Assembly (NCBI GenBank): GCA_002422425.1 | Contig: DIVG01000034.1 | Coordinates: forward strand, 1-50,691 | Source of the DNA: Akkermansiaceae bacterium UBA6138 | GTDB taxonomy: Bacteria > Verrucomicrobiota > Verrucomicrobiia > Verrucomicrobiales > DEV007 | Length of the DNA stretch: 50,691 nucleotides | Direction: 5' to 3' | Shown here: piece by piece, positions 1 to 8,277 of the stretch | Position numbering within the stretch: position 1 is the stretch's first letter | How the letters are laid out: every line of letters starts with the position of its first letter | Notes under the pieces: model-generated | The model's input: only the letters and a program-made list of their open reading frames with translations | The model's database searches: none | Told to the model about the DNA's origin: nothing | Translations under genes and position numbers: made by a program

Positions 1-81
1 ACCTGCGAACGGTATTCGTATCTTGAATCAACTGCCTCTTGATGCGATTCCTAGTAATCCGCATGACCTTAGATCGACATC

Positions 82-1473
82 ATGAAGATCCCCTTCCACT
101 TCGATGCCGCACTTCTTGCCGGGGGGCGCTCGACCCGGTTCAACTCAGACAAGGCCTTTCTGAAATGGCGGGGAAGACCGCTTTATGTCACTCAGTTGCG
201 AAAACTTGCCGCACTGCAGCCGGACAATCTTTTCCTCTCAACCAATGCCGATCAGGCTTTTCCGGAAATTCTCGAGGGGGTCGAGCGCATTGTTGACGAC
301 GAACCCGATCTCGGGCCAGCCGGAGGCTTGCGGACGCTCCTACGCCACTGCGCGACACCGTTCGTCCTTGTTCTCGCTGTCGATCTTCCCTTCATGGAAA
401 CGGCTTTTCTTGAGTCTCTTTTGCGCCGCGAAAAGGGTATCGCAGGAAAATCCGCTCGGGGCTGGGAACCCCTCGCTGCGCTTTACCCGAGAGAAGCAAT
501 GCTGGCCCTGACGGATTCCTTCCTCGCCTCCGGTAAACGCCGCCTGCAGGATCTTCTTGATGAGGCTGAGGCGCAAGGCATCGTCGAAGCTCTGACACTG
601 AGCGATCACGCACGTCGCTTCTTTACCAATCTCAACTCGCCCGCCGACCTCGCCGCTCTCGAGCAGGGACAATGCGACGAGGCCGTCGCCCTACGTCGCT
701 TTCGCGTAGACGGCGGCTACCGCGAGGAAACGGACCGCGTCGCCTCCGAGGAGCCGCTCGAGATTCGCGTCAACGGCACCAGCGTCGCGGTGACGATGCG
801 CACCCCCGGACATGATGACGAACTCGCCACCGGATTCCTTTTCACCGAGAGCCTCATTCGCGTCGCCGACGAGATCGCCGAGATCGTTCACTGCCCCGAT
901 GTTGATCCCGAGGGCATCGGCAACACGCTCGATGTCAGGTTGCTGACCGAGCCGGATCTCGCCAGCCTGACCCGTCACGTTTTCACCTCGAGCAGTTGCG
1001 GGGTCTGCGGCAAAGCGACGATTGAATCCGTCTTCCAAAACTTCCCGCCGGTCGAGGCGGCTGCGGTCCCGGCGGCGGAACTTCTCCTCGGGCTCAGCGC
1101 GAAATTGCGCGAAGCGCAGGAGACCTATGACCGCACCGGCGGGCTGCACGCTTCGGCTCTCTTCGACGGGGAGGGCAATCTCCTGCTCCTGCGTGAGGAT
1201 GTCGGACGCCATAACGCCCTCGACAAAGTCATCGGTCATGCCCTGCAAAAAGGAATTCCGCTCGGTCGTGTGATCCTGTTAGTGAGTGGTCGAATTTCCT
1301 TTGAGCTGATGCAAAAGGCCCTCGCTGCCCGCATTCCCGTGGTAGCTGGGATCTCCGCACCGAGCAGTCTCGCAGTGAAGCTGGCGCGGGAGAGTGGACA
1401 GGTTCTCGTTGGATTCCTCAGGGAAAAAGGGTTCAATCTTTATTCGGGGCACGACCCCGCGTCATCCCGCTGA
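82..1473 (+). CDS. mobA-fdhD: MobA-FdhD fusion: molybdenum cofactor guanylyltransferase + formate dehydrogenase sulfurtransferase
   Basis: Two Moco maturation enzymes in one 463-residue chain. Residues 1-190 form a MobA nucleotidyltransferase with the GTP-binding signature LAGGRSTRFNSDKA (12-25), an acidic AVDLPF motif near 101, and the usual FTNLNSPADL ending (181-190). Residues 205-463 are FdhD, with the CGVCG pair (C306, C309) that passes sulfur from a cysteine desulfurase to the molybdenum centre, then the conserved GGLHASALF and EDVGRHNALDK segments. MobA makes the guanine dinucleotide form of the cofactor and FdhD sulfurates it before insertion into formate dehydrogenase; both act in the cytoplasm. 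The likely client (FdsGB/FdsA) lies about 44 kb away at the other end of the window. No Shine-Dalgarno sequence precedes the ATG. Both halves keep their key motifs, so the fusion looks functional. Confidence 0.93.
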   Translation: MKIPFHFDAALLAGGRSTRFNSDKAFLKWRGRPLYVTQLRKLAALQPDNLFLSTNADQAFPEILEGVERIVDDEPDLGPAGGLRTLLRHCATPFVLVLAVDLPFMETAFLESLLRREKGIAGKSARGWEPLAALYPREAMLALTDSFLASGKRRLQDLLDEAEAQGIVEALTLSDHARRFFTNLNSPADLAALEQGQCDEAVALRRFRVDGGYREETDRVASEEPLEIRVNGTSVAVTMRTPGHDDELATGFLFTESLIRVADEIAEIVHCPDVDPEGIGNTLDVRLLTEPDLASLTRHVFTSSSCGVCGKATIESVFQNFPPVEAAAVPAAELLLGLSAKLREAQETYDRTGGLHASALFDGEGNLLLLREDVGRHNALDKVIGHALQKGIPLGRVILLVSGRISFELMQKALAARIPVVAGISAPSSLAVKLARESGQVLVGFLREKGFNLYSGHDPASSR

Positions 1474-1521
1474 CGCTTTTCGGATGAAGTCTCCGTCCGG
1501 CGGGGCTAGAATCGGCGGCAA

Positions 1522-2319
1522 ATGATTCCCCGATTTTTTCTCGTCGCCCTCTTATGCCTAGCCGCCCTCACCTCTCCGGGGGATGAGGGGTTTGTCGCCC
1601 TTTTTAACGGCAAGGACCTCACCGATTGGGACGGCGATCCCGCTCTCTGGAAAGTGGAAAAGGGGATCATCACCGGCACCTGCACCGGACCGGGGACACC
1701 GCCGCACAACGACTTCCTCATCTGGCGCGGCGGCGAGTTGAAGGACTTCGAGCTGCGCGTCACCGCGCGTGTCCTCGGGGACAACAACTCGGGAATCCAA
1801 TACCGCAGCCGCTCTCTTCCCGAAGTGGGACCCTGGGCCATTGCTGGCTATCAGAGCGACATTCATCCCGCGATCCAGCACACCGGGATGACCTACGAGG
1901 AGAAAGGGCGCGGAATCTTCGGGCTCAACGGTCAGAGCATCATCCTCGATCCCGAAGGCCAGCGCTGGCTCGAGTCCACCCGTGAGCCCGTCGCCGTCGA
2001 GGTAGCAGAGTGGAACGACTACACCATCATCGCCCGGGGCAATCACCTCGTGCACCTCGTCAACGGGAAGATGACCTCCCAGCTCACCGACTACGATGAA
2101 AAAGGCCGCGCCCTCAAGGGGCTCCTCGCCTTCCAGCTCCACAGCGGCAATGCCAACACCGTCGAGATCAAATCGGTCGAGCTCAAGGTCATCACCGATG
2201 CCGAAGTGAAACCTTTCACAGAGGCGAGCATCCCTGACACTGCCACTAAAACCGAACGCCCCGGCACAGGCAATCCGCAGGGTCTCGGTAAACCTTCGCC
2301 CTCCGGGAAAGCAAAGTGA
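1522..2319 (+). CDS. Secreted DUF1080 (3-keto-disaccharide hydrolase-like) protein
   Basis: A 265-residue exported protein. A hydrophobic signal peptide (about residues 1-20) leads into a DUF1080 / 3-keto-disaccharide hydrolase beta-sandwich, recognised by FVALFNGKDLTDW near the mature N-terminus and the later DFELRVTARV and NSGIQYRSR segments. This family is greatly expanded in Planctomycetes and Verrucomicrobia; members bind or cleave glycans in the periplasm or outside the cell. The substrate cannot be told from sequence. The C-terminal 35 residues are Pro/Thr/Lys-rich and probably disordered. It begins a plus-strand run with the dioxygenase (7-nt gap) and the DUF3817 gene (6-nt gap). The start has no Shine-Dalgarno, but a TAGAAT hexamer ends 9 nt before the ATG, so a very short leader is possible. 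Confidence 0.85.
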   Translation: MIPRFFLVALLCLAALTSPGDEGFVALFNGKDLTDWDGDPALWKVEKGIITGTCTGPGTPPHNDFLIWRGGELKDFELRVTARVLGDNNSGIQYRSRSLPEVGPWAIAGYQSDIHPAIQHTGMTYEEKGRGIFGLNGQSIILDPEGQRWLESTREPVAVEVAEWNDYTIIARGNHLVHLVNGKMTSQLTDYDEKGRALKGLLAFQLHSGNANTVEIKSVELKVITDAEVKPFTEASIPDTATKTERPGTGNPQGLGKPSPSGKAK

Positions 2320-2326
2320 TGTTTGG

Positions 2327-3019
2327 ATGACGGTCCTCTCGCAGACGGGATTTCAAATAGAACGCGGGGTTTTTTCTGCGGATGAGATCGGCGAGTTGCG
2401 GTCAGAGGCGGATCGCGTCGCGAAGGAGGCGGGCTCAGTCTGCGTGCGCCACCTTAATGCGCGATCCGGTTTATTCACGCGCCTCTCTTGCTCGGATGCT
2501 CTTTTGAACTTGATGGGCGGTAGTGTTGTGGTTCCCTTTCGAAGCATTCTCTTCGACAAAACCCCGGATCAGAACTGGCCGGTGGCGTGGCATCAGGATC
2601 TCACGATATCGGTTGGCGGAAAAATGATGGCCGCCGGCTACGGTCCCTGGTCAGTGAAAGATGGCGTCGTTCACGTGCAGCCGCCGTTGGCTTTGCTTGA
2701 GCAAATGACCACTGTTCGCGTTCATCTCGACGAGACTTCGGCCGGGAACGGGGCGCTGAAGGTGATCCCGGGCAGTCATCAACTCGGGAAGATCCCGGCG
2801 GAAAGTATTCGAGCTCATGCGGAGGGTTCCCATGTCGTTTGCGAGTGTGCGCCCGGGGATGTTCTCCTCATGTCACCGCTCTTGCTCCACGCTTCGTCGA
2901 GATCAGTGACACCCTTTCACCGGCGCGTTGTTCACATTGAGTATGCGCCGCCTCAGGCACTTGAGAAAGGCCTTTCCTGGCACGAAGCTGGTGCAGGCAC
3001 GTCCCTGACAATCCACTGA
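2327..3019 (+). CDS. Phytanoyl-CoA dioxygenase (PhyH) family protein
   Basis: A 230-residue non-haem Fe(II)/2-oxoglutarate dioxygenase of the PhyH family. The metal-binding HxD is in WHQDL (H89, D91), the family signature NGALKVIPGSH follows at 141-151, and the distal His is in LLLHASSRS (H188). An Arg-rich stretch after H188 (SSRSVTPFHRR) fits the 2-oxoglutarate-binding position. Family members hydroxylate lipids, small metabolites or natural products; the substrate here is unknown. The gene follows the DUF1080 gene by 7 nt and precedes DUF3817 by 6 nt, so the three are probably co-transcribed. Confidence 0.85.
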   Translation: MTVLSQTGFQIERGVFSADEIGELRSEADRVAKEAGSVCVRHLNARSGLFTRLSCSDALLNLMGGSVVVPFRSILFDKTPDQNWPVAWHQDLTISVGGKMMAAGYGPWSVKDGVVHVQPPLALLEQMTTVRVHLDETSAGNGALKVIPGSHQLGKIPAESIRAHAEGSHVVCECAPGDVLLMSPLLLHASSRSVTPFHRRVVHIEYAPPQALEKGLSWHEAGAGTSLTIH

Positions 3020-3025
3020 ACGACC

Positions 3026-3331
3026 ATGTCTCTCGACCTCAAAAACAACGCCATTGACCGTCTCCGGCTTGCCTCGGTGCTCGACGGGATATCCTATCTC
3101 ATCCTCCTCGGCATCGCCATGCCACTGAAATACATGGCCGGAGAACCGCTCGCGGTGAAGATTGTGGGAATGGCGCACGGGGTTCTTTTCATCGCGCTTT
3201 GCGCCTGTCTTTTTGAGGTGCTTGTCAGGAAAAAACTCTCCTTCCGCTGGTGTGTCATTGTTTTTCTTTGCGCCATCATGCCTTTTGCTCCTTTCTTCCT
3301 GGATCGGAAGCTGAAGACGAAGGAGGGGTGA
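3026..3331 (+). CDS. DUF3817 integral membrane protein
   Basis: A 101-residue membrane protein with about three hydrophobic segments (residues ~15-35, ~45-66 and ~74-92). The order LRLASVLDGISYLILLGIAMPLK, a central GMAHG motif and a basic C-terminus match the DUF3817 family found in many bacteria. Molecular function is unknown. It is the third gene of the DUF1080-PhyH-DUF3817 run. Confidence 0.75.
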   Translation: MSLDLKNNAIDRLRLASVLDGISYLILLGIAMPLKYMAGEPLAVKIVGMAHGVLFIALCACLFEVLVRKKLSFRWCVIVFLCAIMPFAPFFLDRKLKTKEG

Positions 3332-3370
3332 AAGGGAATCCTCAAATTTACTCTCTTACCGCGCGACCGC

Positions 3371-3712
3371 GTGCCCTTCTGGCTTTTTGGTCTTGGTGAA
3401 CAGTTCCTCCAGTTCCTCCAGTTCCTCGGGCGAAACAGTATCGAAGAGATCAGACTCGGGGATCAGGTCCGTTCTGAAATGGCGATTCTTTTTGCCGATG
3501 TCAGGGGATTCACGTCACTTTCGGAGCAAATGAGCCCGAAGGAGAATTTCGATTTTATCAATTTGCTCCTGCAGTGCCTCGGCCCGGCGGTTCGTGGCGC
3601 TAGCGGCTTCATCGAAAGGTATATCGGCGACGCGATCATGGCTCTGTTCCCCCAAGGGGCGGATGATGCAATCCGCGGGGCGCGGCTGAAGAGGCAATTG
3701 TCCAATTCGTGA
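3371..3712 (+). pseudogene. Remnant of a class III adenylate/guanylate cyclase
   Basis: The 113-codon frame (GTG start) contains only the first half of a class III nucleotidyl cyclase domain. A linker (GRNSIEEIRLGDQVRSEM) typical of sensor-cyclase proteins is followed by ILFADVRGFTSLSE, which carries the first metal-binding Asp, and by FIERYIGDAIMALFP with the second. The chain then runs out as DDAIRGARLKRQLSNS and stops. The C-terminal half of the catalytic domain, with the transition-state Asn/Arg motif, is missing. So is any N-terminal sensor, because the frame starts only about 30 residues before the linker. A CAGTTCCTC triplet repeat (3401-3427) lies in the linker. This looks like a decayed gene rather than a functional cyclase. 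Confidence 0.7.
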
Positions 3713-3939
3713 AAGTTCTTGCCGTGAATCCACAGGATCGCCGCCGCCATTGCCTTGAAAGCCATCGCTGAGGACCAATCTCGGAACTCAGCCGTGACGA
3801 GCGGTTAATTCAGCGGCTTGCCCGCCCGTCTCACTGTTCTTGCCACGGAAAAAATTCACCCAAGGTGGTCGGCACGAGATTTTCTCACTCAACAACAACA
3901 AGTCTTGTTGTGTCACTTGACCGCTTTCAACGCCCGCTC

Positions 3940-5061
3940 TCACAGCGTCAAGAGCTCCTGCACTCCCGGAAGGACCTGGGCGTGGACCCGGTTGCGGCCG
4001 GCGCGGTTGAGAATGTCGGTGACGAGGGCGGCGTCGGTCATGCGGCGGGCGGGGAGCCAGTCTTCGTCGACGGCGGGCGCCCGATGGGTGAGCGTGCGAA
4101 TGAAGTCGCGCGTCTGGCAGCGACTGATTTCGATGCGGGTTTCACCGAGGAGGAAATCAACCTCGACGGTGCCCTTGCGCTGCGGGTCGAGTGCTTCGAT
4201 TCGAATGACGAAGCTCGAGGGAAAACCTTTCCGTCCCGAGAGAGCAACGATCTGGCCGGGCGAAGATTGGCCGGGATCGAAGCGGGCTTCCAGTTTCGAC
4301 GCAATCCAGGCAGCGAGATAGAGGGAACTCATGCGATAGCCTCCTGCATACCGAATCCGGACCTCCGAAAGGGAGCCGAGCTCGCGCGCGACGGCGGGAC
4401 GGTCAAAGGCATTGGCGACGGCGTGCCGGATGGAATTCAAGCGCGTAAAAGCGAGGTCGTGCATGACGAAGGGGGCCGACTCACCCGCCTGATTCTCAAG
4501 TAGCCGGATAAACTGATTCCTCGGCGAGGCCCAGCTTTCGCTGTCAAAGAGGAGCCGGTCGATCCGCGAATAGAGGCGTTCTTCAAACGCGTCAGAAAAT
4601 TCGCCCCGCCACCAGAAAGCGAGGGGCAGGTCCGAGTCGAGATGGGCGAGGACGACGTTGCGCAGCAGCCCCGGCGAGTTGCCGGTGAGGAAAAAACTGA
4701 TCTGCTCGCTGCAGACGGATTTTTCCCCGTTGCGATTGATCTGGCAATGGGCTTGAATCCAGGCGCGCGCGCTGAGCTCGGGATGGCGGGTGTCGGCGCT
4801 GATGAGAAGGGAGCGGCAGGCCGCCTCACTGGTGAGTTCGGCAAGGACGGAGGCGTCGTGCTCGAGTTCATCCTGATTCTCATTATAGAGGGCGAGATTG
4901 ATGAGTGAAGCCCGGGCGATGCCGCCCGCGTTGGGAGAATGGGCATCGGCGCTGTCGTCCATGAAGAGCACTTGCAACTCCCGCTCAATGTGTGAGAGAT
5001 CGACGGGCTGGCCGAGGAGTTGGAATGCAGGGAGCGAGGGGAAGGTCACGACGTTCGTCAT
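3940..5061 (-). CDS. opcA: OpcA-family glucose-6-phosphate dehydrogenase assembly/regulatory protein
   Basis: A 373-residue soluble protein resembling OpcA, the factor that oligomerises and activates glucose-6-phosphate dehydrogenase in cyanobacteria. Recognisable blocks are RASLINLALY, AACRSLLISAD, QISFFLTGNSPGLLRN, AHLDSDLPLAFWWRGEF and LYSRIDRLLFDS. No catalytic motif is expected. No zwf gene lies beside it: the next gene upstream is a divergent M16 peptidase, and downstream is the cyclase remnant. The ATG has no Shine-Dalgarno; on the minus strand a TATCCT hexamer ends 5 nt before the start. Family assignment is good; the partner must be encoded elsewhere. Confidence 0.8.
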   Translation of the reverse strand: MTNVVTFPSLPAFQLLGQPVDLSHIERELQVLFMDDSADAHSPNAGGIARASLINLALYNENQDELEHDASVLAELTSEAACRSLLISADTRHPELSARAWIQAHCQINRNGEKSVCSEQISFFLTGNSPGLLRNVVLAHLDSDLPLAFWWRGEFSDAFEERLYSRIDRLLFDSESWASPRNQFIRLLENQAGESAPFVMHDLAFTRLNSIRHAVANAFDRPAVARELGSLSEVRIRYAGGYRMSSLYLAAWIASKLEARFDPGQSSPGQIVALSGRKGFPSSFVIRIEALDPQRKGTVEVDFLLGETRIEISRCQTRDFIRTLTHRAPAVDEDWLPARRMTDAALVTDILNRAGRNRVHAQVLPGVQELLTL

Positions 5062-5178
5062 GCAGGAGGATACTCGTATTTTTCGGAGTGGAAAACCAAT
5101 TCACCGTGAAGCACATTCCCCGCCATCCCGGCGGTCGCCGTTCTTCTGTGACGCCCGAATTTTCCCCCTTGTCTTCCG

Positions 5179-6459
5179 ATGCCTCCCACGACCCGAATCC
5201 ACCACCTTGATAACGGCATCCGCCTAGCGACCGTGGCCATGCCGCACATGGCGAGCGTCTCCTTCGGCCTCTGGACCGATGCGGGGAGCCGCCACGAGAC
5301 GGCGCGAGAGCACGGCATGGCGCATTTTGTCGAACACATGCTCTTCAAGGGAACGCCGAGTCGCAGCGCCGAGGAAATCTCGCGCCACATCGAGAGTCTC
5401 GGAGCCTCAATCGACGGTTTCACGGTGGAGGACCACACCGCCTATCAGGTGAAGGGTCCGGCTGATCGTTTCGAGCGACTCTTCGATGTGCTCGCCGATC
5501 TATATTCGAATCCGGTGCTCGAGCCCGAGGAGATCGAATCGGAAAAGGCGGTCATCCGTGAAGAGATCGCGATGGTGCGCGACCAGCCCTCGCAGTATCT
5601 CGATGATCTCATCAGCGAAGCGGTCTGGGGACCGGAGCATCCGCTCGGTCGCTCCATCACGGGGACCGAGGAAAGCCTCGACGCCTTCCGCCGCAGTGAC
5701 ATTTTTACTTTCCACCAGCGCGCCTATTGCGGGGCGAACACGGTCATCTCGGTCGCGGGAAACATCGAACATGATGCCGTTTACGACATCGTCTCGCGTC
5801 GTGTCGCGGAGATGCCGAAAGGTGCACCGATCCCCTTTCTTCCCGGCGGCACCACGCCCGACCGTCATCGTTTTGCCGAGGATGACGGTCAGGAGCAGTC
5901 CCACCTCGCCCTCTCCTTCCGCAACGTGGATCGCTACGACCGAACCCGCTACGCGCACAAGCTTCTCAATGTGATTCTCGGGGAAAACATGAGCTCCCGC
6001 CTTTTTCAGGCCATACGCGAGCAGAAGGGACTCTGCTACGAGGTCCAGAGCGATCTTGTTTCTTTCTCCGATGCGGGTTTGCTGCAGATTTATCTCGCGC
6101 TCAGTCCCGGAAATCTCGGCGAAGCGCTCAAAGGCATCGCCGACATCCTCGCTGACCTGCGCGAGAACGGAGTAAGCGATCAGGAACTCGAAGAGTCTAA
6201 GGCCTACGTCGTCGGACAAAACCGAATCAGTCTCGAAAACACCTCTTCCCAGATGATGTGGGCGGGAGAGACGATGCTCTTTTTCAACGACTGGATCGAT
6301 CCCGAAGACTCGCATCGCCACATCGGGGAAGTCACCTCCGACGACATCCGCGCCGCCGCGAGCCTCGCCTTTGATGTGAAGACCCTCTGCTCCGCCCTGA
6401 TCGGTCCCGCGACCTCGCAGGAGGTGCTCGGCGACTGGCTGGGTGCGTGCAACTCGTGA
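5179..6459 (+). CDS. M16 family zinc metallopeptidase (processing-peptidase-like)
   Basis: A 426-residue insulinase/M16B peptidase. The inverted zinc motif HFVEH is at 49-53 (H49, E52, H53), and the third ligand lies in the acidic VIREEIAM segment about 75 residues later. The C-terminal inactive homologous domain carries the substrate-binding tract EQKGLCYEV. The length matches the single-chain bacterial M16B family (YmxG/PqqL-like, related to mitochondrial processing peptidase). There is no signal peptide, so it is probably cytoplasmic, degrading or trimming peptides. It is divergent from opcA across about 117 nt. No Shine-Dalgarno precedes the ATG, which is chosen because the domain starts directly after it. 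Confidence 0.9.
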   Translation: MPPTTRIHHLDNGIRLATVAMPHMASVSFGLWTDAGSRHETAREHGMAHFVEHMLFKGTPSRSAEEISRHIESLGASIDGFTVEDHTAYQVKGPADRFERLFDVLADLYSNPVLEPEEIESEKAVIREEIAMVRDQPSQYLDDLISEAVWGPEHPLGRSITGTEESLDAFRRSDIFTFHQRAYCGANTVISVAGNIEHDAVYDIVSRRVAEMPKGAPIPFLPGGTTPDRHRFAEDDGQEQSHLALSFRNVDRYDRTRYAHKLLNVILGENMSSRLFQAIREQKGLCYEVQSDLVSFSDAGLLQIYLALSPGNLGEALKGIADILADLRENGVSDQELEESKAYVVGQNRISLENTSSQMMWAGETMLFFNDWIDPEDSHRHIGEVTSDDIRAAASLAFDVKTLCSALIGPATSQEVLGDWLGACNS

Positions 6460-6552
6460 TTGAAAATGTAGAACGGTCATGTGACCCCAAGGAGGGGCGA
6501 CATTCCTGCCCACCTGTCTCAGTTTCCCGATTCGGTCCTGCGTAGCACTCAC

Positions 6553-8217
6553 TCAATGCGTGCAACACATCGGCCCGTCGAGGTCCTGGAGGCGGCGGAA
6601 CCAGAGGAACTTCCTTTGCAGGAGCGGGAGCGTTTCAAAGGCGGCGGGGGCGCCGTAGTTCTCTCCGTTTTTCCGACCGAGTGTCAGTTCCTCGCCCGCG
6701 CGGACGTAGGTCACTTCAAAGTCGCCGTCCATCTCGCTGACGAGGCGGCGGAATTCAAACCACGGGATGAGGTGGTGGCCAAGGTTGGCGAACTGCTGGA
6801 TTCCTCGCGGACGATTCGAGGGACCGAGGATGTTCGGGGCGGACTCGCGCACATCGACGATGTCGGTCTGGAGTTTGAAAAGATCGACGCGTTTGAGGAA
6901 TAAGTGATTCCCCGTACCCTCGGAGCGCAGGTTGCTGTACATCGAGAAAGAGGTCTGCGTGCGCCCCCCGAGCCAGGGGTAGGCGCCGTTGAGAAGAACG
7001 GGGAGAAGACCGATCCAGGCAAGAGTCCAGCGGGCGCGATTCGGCAGGGCGGCGTTCTCCCCGCGTGCCTTCCAACCGGCGACCAGGTAACAGGTACCGA
7101 TCCAGCATCCCCAGGCGAAGAAGGCGAAAAATCCGATACGGTTGGCGATATGAAAGACCTCGTAGCTTCGCGCGATCGTGAGGTAGAGGGTGCCCTGAAT
7201 GATGAGGGTGACGAAAAAGACCCCGACGATGATCGCCCGGGCGAACCTCCGCCCACGATCAATCTCACCTTTGCCGAGCCATTGCAGTTGCCGGTTCCAG
7301 AGTCCCTGCAACTGCGCTCCCCAGGAGAGAGGGAGGAAAAAGATGAGGATGGCAAGAATGAGCGAGGTGAAGCTGAAAATCCCTGCGGCCGGGTGGATCG
7401 AGAGCCAGAGATGGAATCCGATCGCGGCGACAAATCCGGCATAGCGTGTCCTCCTGAAAAAGAGGAGAACGGGGATCCCCATTTCGAAGACGAGCGAACC
7501 GACCGCAGCGGCCATGAGCGCCCATGGCGCCGTCGGGATAAGGCCACCGAAGTAGACCGCGATTTCCCTGTGCAACTGCGCTGCGCAGGAGACTTCGGGA
7601 TTGAAGTAATCCCAGTTCAGTTTCTGGATGACCGCCCAGAGATACATGATGAGGACGGCGACCCGCAGAACCGGGGCAATGCGATCGTAGTAATCAGTCC
7701 CGGCACCGACCACTCCCGGGCCGAAGAGAAAGCGCCAGAGCGCGACAATGAGAAAAAGGGTCGTGACCGCTCCGGGAGCCGCTCCATGAGGGATCGCTGG
7801 AAGATAAAAATAAAGCATTTTGACGAAGGCGGCGATGAGAAGGAGCACCAGACGTGAGGAGAAAGCCTTTTTTGAGCGGCCGAACTCACCCCGGCCCGGG
7901 CCCGTGAGAAAAAAGCCGCCCATCGCGATGAGCATGATGAGGTGAAGCATGCCCTCATAAAGGATGTGGTTCGGCACAAAGGGGAGCTTGTGCCAGAGAT
8001 TCATGATCGAGGCGACAACGAGAATGCCGAGGCGCAGGACGCATTCGGGCCGGTAGATCACGGCAGTCGCGGCGATAACGAGGACCCAGCCCTGCCACGA
8101 CTCCGTCCAGAAAGTGAAGGCGAGCTGGTGCGCCAGGGTAGCCACGGCCCAGATCAGGGCGAAAGCGGAGAACGGGCGGTAGACTCCGGCGGGCGAATCG
8201 GAAGAGTAGGCTGACAT
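6553..8217 (-). CDS. Large polytopic membrane protein, HTTM/VKGC-like
   Basis: A 554-residue integral membrane protein with roughly ten to twelve hydrophobic segments spread over residues 15-400, then a soluble C-terminal part of about 150 residues. Segments such as LIMYLWAVIQKLN, followed by an extracytoplasmic loop and FGGLIPTAPWAL, resemble HTTM / vitamin K-dependent carboxylase-like and DoxX-type membrane proteins. I see no catalytic signature that would fix a function. It follows the penicillin-binding protein on the same strand with a 60-nt gap, and a promoter-like sequence lies in that gap, so it may be transcribed separately. Assignment is weak. Confidence 0.55.
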   Translation of the reverse strand: MSAYSSDSPAGVYRPFSAFALIWAVATLAHQLAFTFWTESWQGWVLVIAATAVIYRPECVLRLGILVVASIMNLWHKLPFVPNHILYEGMLHLIMLIAMGGFFLTGPGRGEFGRSKKAFSSRLVLLLIAAFVKMLYFYLPAIPHGAAPGAVTTLFLIVALWRFLFGPGVVGAGTDYYDRIAPVLRVAVLIMYLWAVIQKLNWDYFNPEVSCAAQLHREIAVYFGGLIPTAPWALMAAAVGSLVFEMGIPVLLFFRRTRYAGFVAAIGFHLWLSIHPAAGIFSFTSLILAILIFFLPLSWGAQLQGLWNRQLQWLGKGEIDRGRRFARAIIVGVFFVTLIIQGTLYLTIARSYEVFHIANRIGFFAFFAWGCWIGTCYLVAGWKARGENAALPNRARWTLAWIGLLPVLLNGAYPWLGGRTQTSFSMYSNLRSEGTGNHLFLKRVDLFKLQTDIVDVRESAPNILGPSNRPRGIQQFANLGHHLIPWFEFRRLVSEMDGDFEVTYVRAGEELTLGRKNGENYGAPAAFETLPLLQRKFLWFRRLQDLDGPMCCTH

Positions 8218-8226
8218 AGGGCAAAA

Positions 8227-8257
8227 AGTATATCCTGACTTCGATCCGCATTCTCAA
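8227..8257 (-). promoter_or_regulatory. Candidate promoter for the HTTM-like gene
   Basis: Read on the minus strand, TTGAGA (8257-8252) and TATACT (8232-8227) are separated by 19 nt and resemble -35 and -10 elements. The -10-like box ends 9 nt before the ATG at 8217, which predicts an almost leaderless transcript, and no Shine-Dalgarno sequence is present. Based on sequence match only. Confidence 0.3.
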
Positions 8258-8277
8258 CGAACACAAAAAAAACGCAA

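Noticed and set aside
1..81. Similarity to a 16S rRNA segment (CTAGTAATC)
   Set aside because: Only nine bases agree and the surrounding sequence does not; no RNA gene can be supported.
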